A stretch of DNA of 5,023 nt from positions 1 through 5,023 of the forward strand of contig CALGFL010000132.1 in NCBI GenBank assembly GCA_937881145.1. Direction: 5' to 3'. Positions 1 to 4,299 of this stretch are shown in pieces. Source of the DNA: an uncultured Bordetella sp. (GTDB lineage: Bacteria; Pseudomonadota; Gammaproteobacteria; Burkholderiales; Burkholderiaceae_B). The notes below the pieces were generated by a model, which worked only from the letters and a program-made list of their open reading frames with translations, made no database searches and had not been told where the DNA came from. Every line of letters begins with the position of its first letter. The first letter of the stretch is position 1. Made by a program: the position numbers and the translations under genes.

Positions 1-903
1 ATACTCGACCAGGCCGTAGCTCAGCGCGCAATCGAACTGCAGCCAGTCGCGGTCGGGGCGCATGCCGCCGTAGCGAATCAGGTTGCGCGCGTCCTGCATC
101 GAGAACAGATCCTCTCCGGTGGCCATCGGGTTCTTGTAGTACTGGCGCAGCGTGCACTGCAATTCGAAGTCCAGCGGGTCGCCCGGTTCCTCGTACCAGA
201 ACAGGTCGTATTGCGACAGCGCCTTGGCATAGGCGATCGCCGTCTCCAGGTCGAAGCGGCCATTGGCGTCCACGCACAGTTTCTGGCCGTCCTGCAGGAC
301 TTCCATGATGGCGTCGATGCGGCGCAGGTCTTCATCAAGCGAAGCGCCGCCGATCTTCTTCTTGACCACCCTGTAGCCACGGTCGATGTAGCTCTTCATC
401 TCGTCCTGCAGCTTCCTGTAGTCTTGCCCGGGGTAGTAGTAGCCGCCGGCGGCATAGACAAAGATCTCGCGGTCGGGTTTGCCGTCGCTGTAGCGGTCGG
501 AAAGCAGCTGAAATAGCGGCTTGCCCTCGATCTTGGCTACGGCGTCCCACACGGCCATGTCGATAGTGCCGATGGCCACCGAGCGCTCGCCATGACCGCC
601 CGGTTTCTCGTTCCTGAACATCGCCGCCCAGATCTTGTGCGGATCGAGGTTCTTGCCGTTGGCATCGACCAGATCGTCGGGTGCGGTCTCCAGGATGCGC
701 GGGATGAAGCGTTCGCGCATCATGCTGCCTTGGCCATAGCGGCCGTTGGAGTTGAAGCCGTAGCCCACCACCGGTTTGCCGTCGCGGATCACGTCGGTGA
801 CGACAGCCACAAGGCTTAGGTTCATCTTGCTGAAGTCGATGTAGGCGTTGCGGATGGCAGAATTGATAGGGATGGTCTTCTCGCGAATTTCAACAATCTT
901 CAC
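1..903 (-). CDS. tarD: D(-)-tartrate dehydratase (enolase superfamily), 3' end cut by window edge
   Basis: Cytosolic Mg-dependent enzyme expected to dehydrate D(-)-tartrate to oxaloacetate. The 301 visible residues match, from memory and nearly end to end, the characterised Bradyrhizobium TarD: NAYIDF (19-24), GYGFNSNGRYGQG (47-59), EKPGGHGERS (99-108), FVYAAGGYYYPG (148-159) and RPDRDWLQFDCALSYG (282-297). The enolase-superfamily active site is visible: the KxK base motif K181-K-K183, and metal ligands D212 (VDANG), E238 (WYEE) and E264 (TGED). They sit one residue below TarD numbering (K184, D213, E239, E265), so there are no indels. The catalytic His (about 322) and C-terminus lie beyond base 1. 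I chose GTG at 903-901 because AGGAAA (914-909) lies 5 nt upstream, no in-frame ATG lies nearby upstream, and the N-terminus (MKIVEIRE) matches family length. It is divergent from a LysR-type regulator, its likely controller. Family certain; D-tartrate specificity strongly likely but inferred by similarity. Confidence 0.9.
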   Translation of the reverse strand, partial: MKIVEIREKTIPINSAIRNAYIDFSKMNLSLVAVVTDVIRDGKPVVGYGFNSNGRYGQGSMMRERFIPRILETAPDDLVDANGKNLDPHKIWAAMFRNEKPGGHGERSVAIGTIDMAVWDAVAKIEGKPLFQLLSDRYSDGKPDREIFVYAAGGYYYPGQDYRKLQDEMKSYIDRGYRVVKKKIGGASLDEDLRRIDAIMEVLQDGQKLCVDANGRFDLETAIAYAKALSQYDLFWYEEPGDPLDFELQCTLRQYYKNPMATGEDLFSMQDARNLIRYGGMRPDRDWLQFDCALSYGLVEY

Positions 904-908
904 GGCGG

Positions 909-914
909 TTTCCT
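909..914 (-). promoter_or_regulatory. Ribosome binding site that fixes the GTG start of tarD
   Basis: On the minus strand AGGAAA is followed by a 5-nt spacer (CCGCC) and GTG at 903-901. This is the only good Shine-Dalgarno/start combination before the conserved N-terminus, and it supports a GTG start. Confidence 0.6.
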
Positions 915-919
915 GTGAG

Positions 920-947
920 TTGGCTGGGATTACAATTCCGACATAAT
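920..947 (+). promoter_or_regulatory. Possible promoter of the HypT-like LysR gene
   Basis: TTGGCT (920-925) and CATAAT (942-947) with a 16-nt spacer resemble -35/-10 boxes (4/6 and 5/6 matches). The start would fall near 954, giving a leader of about 58 nt. It overlaps the candidate tarD -10 region, so the two promoters would compete. Confidence 0.35.
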
Positions 948-972
948 CATCAAAAAGCCCGATCCTGACCAA
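943..972 (-). promoter_or_regulatory. Possible sigma70-type promoter of tarD
   Basis: On the minus strand TTGGTC (972-967) and GATTAT (948-943) are separated by 18 nt, placing the transcription start near 936. The match is weak, as is usual for an activator-dependent promoter. It would put the palindrome centred at base 1000 at about -64, where LysR-type regulators usually bind. Positions are read by eye. Confidence 0.3.
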
Positions 973-991
973 TGCCGTTTATCTTGTTTTT

Positions 992-1008
992 GATGCTTTG
1001 AAAGCATC
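992..1008. promoter_or_regulatory. Perfect 17-bp palindrome, candidate LysR operator (T-N11-A)
   Basis: GATGCTTT-G-AAAGCATC is a perfect inverted repeat with 8-bp arms centred on base 1000. T994 and A1006 satisfy the T-N11-A rule for LysR-type binding sites. It ends 3 nt before the ATG at 1012 and contains GAAAG (1000-1004), the only candidate Shine-Dalgarno of the LysR gene. Binding here could both activate tarD (about -64) and repress the regulator itself. As RNA it could also form a small hairpin hiding the ribosome binding site. Symmetry is seen; function is inferred. Confidence 0.55.
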
Positions 1009-1011
1009 GCC

Positions 1012-1932
1012 ATGACCATAAATTTTTCGTGGCTCGATGATTTCTTCGCGCTGGCAACCAGCGGCAACTTCTCGCGCGCGGCCGACGAACGCCACATGAC
1101 GCAACCGGCATTCAGCCGGCGCGTGCGGGCTCTGGAAGAGTGGCTCGGTGTCGACTTGTTTGACCGCAGCACGCAACCCGTTCGACTGACCGAAACAGGA
1201 CATTGGTTCCGCCAGGTAGCGCAGGATCTGCAGGCAGAGGTCACTCGCATCCCCGGCGAAGCCCGCGCCATCGCCCAGGCAAGCTCCACGACGCTGCGCT
1301 TCGCCTCCACGCATACGCTGTCGTTCACCTTCATGCCCCGCTGGCTGCGTGCGCTGGAAACCCGCACGACTGTCGGACCGATTCAGCTGGACTCGAACAC
1401 GCAACAGAAATGCGAAGCGCTGATCCTGCAGAGCAAGGCGCAATTCATGCTTGCTTACGGTCATGCTCAAGTACGCGGTCCGTTGGACGAGGCCGGGTGC
1501 CCGAATCTGGTCGTCGGCACGGATCGGCTGATTGCGGTATCAGCACCCGATAAGCATGGTCGCCCGGTCCATCGACTTCCAGCCGAAGGCAAGTCGACTG
1601 CTGTCCATTTGCTGAACTACAGCGCCGAGTCGGGCCTGGGCCGCATCCTGCGCGTGTTGAATGGGCAGATTCTCGATCGTCTGCACGCGCCGAATGTCCT
1701 GACGGCCCATCTGGCTTCGGTGCTGCGCACGATGGCACTCGACGGCCGCGGCCTGGCCTGGCTACCGCAGATGCTTGTCGGCGACGACTTAGAGCGCGGC
1801 CGCCTCGTCATGGCTGCGCCCCAAGAGTGGTCGATCGCTCTGGAGATCCGCCTATATCGCGACCGTGCCTCGCTCGGGAAGGCCGCAGAGGTCTTCTGGC
1901 TTGCCGCCCAGGCGGAAATCCCGACCAGTTGA
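1012..1932 (+). CDS. LysR-type transcriptional regulator, YjiE/HypT-like, probable regulator of tarD
   Basis: DNA-binding regulator of 306 aa, the usual LysR length. An N-terminal winged helix-turn-helix spans about residues 5-65, with the typical NFSRAADERHMTQPAFSRRV helix pair (19-38) and LEEWLGVDLFDR (41-52). A linker helix (about 65-90) and a periplasmic-binding-protein-like effector domain (about 93-300) follow. Several stretches match, from memory, E. coli YjiE/HypT: QPAFSRRVRALE, HTLSFTFMP (101-109), LLNYSAESGLGR (200-211) and MALDGRGLAWLP (241-252). The three HypT methionines that sense hypochlorite (M123, M206, M230) align with L115, L209 and L234, so hypochlorite sensing by that route is unlikely. 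Divergence from tarD, with about 108 bp between, suggests control of tartrate use with tartrate or a related acid as effector. That is inference from position. The ATG at 1012 gives the family-typical N-terminus and follows GAAAG by 7 nt. Confidence 0.92.
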   Translation: MTINFSWLDDFFALATSGNFSRAADERHMTQPAFSRRVRALEEWLGVDLFDRSTQPVRLTETGHWFRQVAQDLQAEVTRIPGEARAIAQASSTTLRFASTHTLSFTFMPRWLRALETRTTVGPIQLDSNTQQKCEALILQSKAQFMLAYGHAQVRGPLDEAGCPNLVVGTDRLIAVSAPDKHGRPVHRLPAEGKSTAVHLLNYSAESGLGRILRVLNGQILDRLHAPNVLTAHLASVLRTMALDGRGLAWLPQMLVGDDLERGRLVMAAPQEWSIALEIRLYRDRASLGKAAEVFWLAAQAEIPTS

Positions 1933-1980
1933 GCAACGCCTTGGGGCGGTGCTGGCGCCTGCGTCACAGCGGCACGCCAG

Positions 1981-2010
1981 AAACACAAACGCCACCCGCA
2001 AAGGTGGCGT
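1981..2010 (-). terminator. Rho-independent terminator of the tRNA-Lys gene
   Basis: On the minus strand ACGCCACC-TTTGCG-GGTGGCGT forms a perfect 8-bp stem with a 6-nt loop (2010-1989). It is followed by the T-rich tail TTGTGTTTCT, 26 nt after the tRNA 3' end. The plus-strand side has no T-run, so it terminates the tRNA transcript best. It may weakly stop the convergent LysR transcript. Confidence 0.75.
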
Positions 2011-2035
2011 AGGCGCCTGATGACTCAGGAAAACC

Positions 2036-2111
2036 TGGTGGGTCCAGCGAGACTCGAACTCGCGACCAACGGATTAAAAGTCCGCTGCTCTACCGACTGA
2101 GCTATAGACCC
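2036..2111 (-). tRNA. tRNA-Lys, anticodon TTT, CCA encoded
   Basis: A complete 76-nt cloverleaf on the minus strand. Acceptor stem GGGTCTA pairs with TGGACCC (one G-U pair). D arm is GCTC-AGTCGGTA-GAGC. Anticodon arm is GCGGA-CTTTTAA-TCCGT with anticodon TTT, reading AAA/AAG. Variable loop is TGGTC and the T arm is GCGAG-TTCGAGT-CTCGC. Discriminator A and genomic CCA (2038-2036) follow. All stems close. It is a single-gene unit with its own promoter and terminator, lying between the convergent LysR gene and the co-oriented YeiH-family gene. Confidence 0.97.
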
Positions 2112-2126
2112 CCGTAGAAGCCGGCG

Positions 2127-2156
2127 ATTATGGCATATCCCGAAGGATCAGGTCAA
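2127..2156 (-). promoter_or_regulatory. Sigma70 promoter of tRNA-Lys
   Basis: On the minus strand TTGACC (2156-2151) and CATAAT (2132-2127), 18 nt apart, match the -35 and -10 consensus at 5/6 each. The tRNA 5' end is 15 nt downstream of the -10 box. The following CGCCGGC is a G+C-rich discriminator, typical of stable-RNA promoters under stringent (ppGpp) control. The tRNA therefore need not depend on read-through from the YeiH-family gene. Confidence 0.65.
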
Positions 2157-2184
2157 AACGCCCTACCCTCCGATCCGTTCACAT

Positions 2185-2199
2185 GCCCGCCGAACGGGC
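2185..2199. other. Small hairpin downstream of the YeiH-family gene
   Basis: GCCCG-CCGAA-CGGGC forms a 5-bp G+C stem just past the stop at 2207. On the minus strand, the one that matters, no T-run follows, so it is not a convincing terminator. It might still slow or protect the transcript end. CTCTTTT follows on the plus strand, where no gene needs it. Confidence 0.25.
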
Positions 2200-2206
2200 G
2201 CCTCTT

Positions 2207-3208
2207 TTACAGCTGCCCCATCACCACCTGCACCAGCAGACTGCTTACCGATACGGCGGCCCAGACACCCAGGCCCAGCAGGATCGGGCGCACGCCGGTC
2301 TGCGCCATGCGCCTCAGGTTGGACGACAGGCCGATCGCGGTCAGTGCGACGACGATCATGACTTCGGCTGCGTCGTGAATGATGGGCAGCACGCTGGCCG
2401 GAAGCGCCCCCGCGGTGCGCAGGGCCGAGGCGACCAGGAACCACAGGATGAACCAGGGAAACACGCGCGAGAGCTTGAAGTTGCTCTTGCCGTCGCGCTT
2501 TTCGCGATAGGCGACGATGACGACCAGCACCAGGCAGATCGGGATGATGAGCGTGGCGCGCGTCAGTTTGACGATGGTGGCGAAGTCGCCGGCGGCCGTG
2601 CTGTAGCTGTAGCCGGCGGCCACGACCGACGATGTGTCGTTGATCGCGGTACCCGCCCACATGCCGAAGCCCGCGTCGGACAGATGCAGCATGTGGCCCA
2701 GCGCGGGAAACAGCAGCACGGCGACGATGTTGAAGAGGAAGATCGTCGAGATCGAGAACGCGGTTTCGTGCTGGTCGGGCTTGATGATGGGCGTGATCGC
2801 GGCGATCGCCGAGCCGCCGCAGATTGCGGTGCCCACGCCGATCAGCAGCTTGAGCTTGCCGCCCACGCCCAGAAAGCGTCCCAGGCCCCACGCGGAAAGG
2901 CCGGCGACCGAGATGGTCACGACCGTGACGGCCAGCGAATCCAGGCCGGTGTGCGCGACCTGCGCGAGACTCAGGCCCGCGCCCAGCGCGATGATCGACC
3001 ACTGCAAGACGTACTTCGATGCGAAGCCGATGCCCGGGTTGAAATGCTCGTTCGGGGCAAAGAACGCGCGCACCAGAATGCCCAGGATGATGCCGAATAC
3101 CGGGCCGCCGATCACGGGCTCCATGTGCCCGAGCCAGAGCGCGACGCAGGCCACGCCCACGGATAACAACAAGCCTGTCGCGTTGGCTCGCAGAGGTAGA
3201 CGGCTCAT
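2207..3208 (-). CDS. YeiH/UPF0324-family inner-membrane protein (putative sulfate/sulfite-type exporter)
   Basis: Polytopic inner-membrane protein of 333 aa, the normal family length, belonging to the family of E. coli YeiH (UPF0324, Cons_hypoth698). Databases call this family putative sulfate exporters, though biochemical proof is thin. About 10 hydrophobic segments can be read, beginning near residues 11-27, 32-50, 66-84 and 92-113. Two family hallmark stretches are present: GVGTAICGGSAIAAITPII (124-142), which looks like a re-entrant or pore element, and AGTAINDTSSVVAAG (185-199). The start is ATG at 3208-3206, preceded by a good ribosome binding site 8 nt away. An in-frame TTG at 3226 would overlap that site and is unlikely. 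The gene is divergent from a LysR regulator, as yeiH is from yeiE in enterobacteria, so sulfur-oxyanion-responsive control is plausible. Substrate unproven. Confidence 0.9.
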   Translation of the reverse strand: MSRLPLRANATGLLLSVGVACVALWLGHMEPVIGGPVFGIILGILVRAFFAPNEHFNPGIGFASKYVLQWSIIALGAGLSLAQVAHTGLDSLAVTVVTISVAGLSAWGLGRFLGVGGKLKLLIGVGTAICGGSAIAAITPIIKPDQHETAFSISTIFLFNIVAVLLFPALGHMLHLSDAGFGMWAGTAINDTSSVVAAGYSYSTAAGDFATIVKLTRATLIIPICLVLVVIVAYREKRDGKSNFKLSRVFPWFILWFLVASALRTAGALPASVLPIIHDAAEVMIVVALTAIGLSSNLRRMAQTGVRPILLGLGVWAAVSVSSLLVQVVMGQL

Positions 3209-3216
3209 GACGGAAA

Positions 3217-3223
3217 TCCTTTT
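3217..3223 (-). promoter_or_regulatory. Ribosome binding site deciding the YeiH-family start
   Basis: AAAAGGA on the minus strand lies 8 nt before ATG 3208-3206. The alternative in-frame TTG start at 3226-3224 begins just upstream of this site and would translate through it, so ATG is preferred. Confidence 0.6.
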
Positions 3224-3280
3224 CAAATTCGTTGGCGGCGCAAAAATCCTGCCCCGCGCCCGTGCTTAAAGATGGAACGA

Positions 3281-3309
3281 ATTATGACCGTCGGTTATAT
3301 ATAAATAAA
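3281..3309 (-). promoter_or_regulatory. Possible promoter of the YeiH-family gene
   Basis: On the minus strand TTTATT (3309-3304) and CATAAT (3286-3281) are 17 nt apart. The -10 box is good and the -35 poor, consistent with an activated promoter. Transcription would start near 3274, leaving a leader of about 65 nt. It overlaps the candidate promoter of the divergent regulator. Confidence 0.3.
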
Positions 3310-3311
3310 AT
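3284..3311 (+). promoter_or_regulatory. Possible promoter of the YeiE-like LysR gene
   Basis: ATGACC (3284-3289) and TAAAAT (3306-3311) are separated by 16 nt (4/6 and 5/6 matches). Transcription would start near 3318, at the edge of the dyad at 3316-3337. Regulator binding there would block its own promoter. Several other AT-rich -10-like words overlap, so the exact promoter is uncertain. Confidence 0.3.
3295..3304. promoter_or_regulatory. TTATATATAA palindrome, possible secondary regulator site
   Basis: A 10-bp palindrome whose TTATAT word recurs exactly 21 bp downstream (3316-3321), two helical turns, at the start of the larger dyad. The pair could be the activation and recognition subsites of one LysR tetramer. 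In such AT-rich DNA, chance is also possible. Confidence 0.3.
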
Positions 3312-3315
3312 ACAA

Positions 3316-3337
3316 TTATATGATGGCACTCATATAA
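3316..3337. promoter_or_regulatory. Perfect 8+8 bp dyad, candidate operator of the YeiE-like regulator
   Basis: TTATATGA and TCATATAA are exact inverted repeats separated by 6 bp (TGGCAC). The site lies between the yeiH-like gene and its divergent LysR regulator, 3 bp before the regulator's first ATG. It is centred near -52 from the candidate yeiH start point. Even spacing means it has no symmetric T-N11-A box, but AT-rich dyads of this kind are common LysR sites. Symmetry is seen; function is inferred. Confidence 0.45.
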
Positions 3338-3340
3338 AAA

Positions 3341-4234
3341 ATGCATATGAACCTCCACCACCTGGCCATCTTCACCGCGATTGCCGAGACCGGCAGCATC
3401 TCCGCCGCGGCGCAGCGGCTGCATATTTCGCAGCCCGCCTTGTCCCGCGAGATCAAGGATTTCGAGGCGCGCCTGGGCGTGACGCTGTTCGACCGCCTGC
3501 CGCGCGGCATGCGCATGACCCATGCCGGCGAAGTGCTGCAGGAATACGCGGCGCGGCTGTTCGACATCGCACGCACGGCCCAGTCCGCGATGCAGGAAAT
3601 CGCCGATGCGCGCATGGGCCATCTGTCGATCGGCGCCAGCAACACGAACGGCACCTATGTCCTGCCCCAGCGCCTGGCCACTTTTCGCCGCGACAATCCG
3701 GACGTGCGCATCACCCTGTTCGTCGGCAATACCGAGCAGATTTCCCAAGGGGTCGCGGACATGCGCTTCACGCTCGGCTTCATCGAAGGCCCCTTGCACG
3801 TCGGCGGCCTGGTGGCCGAGCCGTTCCAGCAGGACGATCTCGTGCCCGTGGTGGCGCCGAACCATGAACTGCTGCAAAAGAAGCAAGCCATGGCGACCGA
3901 CATCGACGGCCAGCCTCTGCTGATGCGCGAGCGCGGTTCGGGCACGCGCGAACTCATTGCCGACCTGCTCGAGGCCAACGGCATCCGGCAAGGCAGTGTC
4001 ATGGAATTCGGCAATACCGAGGCCTTGAAGCAGGCCGTGATGTATGGCGGCGGCATTGCATGGCTGCCGCGCATCAGCATCGTCAGGGAGTTGCACGAGG
4101 GCACACTGGCGGCGCTTCCCGTCGAACGCCTGATGATCCGGCGTCAACTAAGCGTCATCCGTCGCGCCAACGCGCATCTGAACCCGACGAGCGAGGCGTT
4201 TCTGCAAGCCTTGCGTGCCAGTCTCGGCACGTGA
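3341..4234 (+). CDS. LysR-type transcriptional regulator, YeiE/CysL-like, probable regulator of the yeiH-like gene
   Basis: DNA-binding regulator of 297 aa. The N-terminal helix-turn-helix is clear: SISAAAQRLHISQPALSREI (19-38), then LGVTLFDRLPRGMRMTHAG (45-63). The effector-binding domain spans about 95-293. IGASNTNGTYVLP (97-109), VGNTEQI (128-134), RERGSGTRE (196-204) and GNTEAL..AV..GGGIAWLP (224-243) place it with the YeiE/CysL/CbbR-like LysR proteins, which sense small anions or metabolites. YeiE in enterobacteria is divergent from yeiH and has been linked to sulfite, so the shared arrangement supports control of the neighbouring exporter-like gene. The effector here is unknown. ATG 3341 and ATG 3347 are both in frame and neither has a Shine-Dalgarno. 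The second gives the typical MNLHHL start, so the true start may be 3347 and translation may be weak. Confidence 0.92.
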   Translation: MHMNLHHLAIFTAIAETGSISAAAQRLHISQPALSREIKDFEARLGVTLFDRLPRGMRMTHAGEVLQEYAARLFDIARTAQSAMQEIADARMGHLSIGASNTNGTYVLPQRLATFRRDNPDVRITLFVGNTEQISQGVADMRFTLGFIEGPLHVGGLVAEPFQQDDLVPVVAPNHELLQKKQAMATDIDGQPLLMRERGSGTRELIADLLEANGIRQGSVMEFGNTEALKQAVMYGGGIAWLPRISIVRELHEGTLAALPVERLMIRRQLSVIRRANAHLNPTSEAFLQALRASLGT

Positions 4235-4256
4235 GCGCGCGCGGCGAGGCGCAATG

Positions 4257-4280
4257 AAAAAGGCCGCTCGACGCGGCCTT
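4257..4280 (-). terminator. Rho-independent terminator after metQ
   Basis: On the minus strand AAGGCCGC-GTCGA-GCGGCCTT (4280-4260) forms an 8-bp stem with a 5-nt loop and runs directly into TTTTT (4261-4257). It lies 20 nt past the metQ stop at 4300. On the plus strand the stem ends in only two T's, so stopping of the convergent LysR transcript is weaker but possible. Confidence 0.8.
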
Positions 4281-4299
4281 GTCGATGCAAAAGCGCTGG

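Noticed and set aside
78..550. Short open frames inside tarD on both strands
   Set aside because: The true frame is the 301-codon TarD frame, which continues past base 1. The others yield arginine-rich or shuffled peptides.
979..1470. Antisense open frames across the 5' half of the HypT-like LysR gene
   Set aside because: No ribosome binding site or protein similarity is apparent, and the codon pattern is explained by the plus-strand gene.
1954..2019. Repeated GGCGCCTG at 1954-1961 and 2012-2019 as a possible att or repeat element
   Set aside because: Only 8 bases, half-palindromic, in G+C-rich DNA and not matching the tRNA 3' end. Chance is sufficient.
2016..2029. CCTGA-TGAC-TCAGG hairpin between the tRNA and its terminator
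   Set aside because: A 5-bp stem with no T-run. It is probably just trailer sequence removed during tRNA maturation, and the stronger terminator follows.
2163..3166. Long open frames overlapping the yeiH-like gene (2163-3002 minus, 2183-3166 plus)
   Set aside because: They are overprints of a strongly G+C-biased gene. Translations are rich in R, H, D and G without any recognisable domain, while the 2207-3208 frame gives a coherent membrane protein.
3224..3226. TTG start for the YeiH-family gene, adding six residues
   Set aside because: It overlaps the good Shine-Dalgarno of the ATG at 3208, and the added residues are simply that site translated.
3281..3304. Possible Fur box in the AT-rich yeiH-like promoter, given reports linking YeiE to iron
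   Set aside because: No stretch approaches the 19-bp Fur consensus by eye. The AT-richness is better explained by promoters and the dyad.
3266..4147. 293-codon open frame antisense to the YeiE-like regulator
   Set aside because: It is the mirror of a G+C-rich LysR gene, its product has no recognisable motifs, and it would overlap the divergent promoter region.
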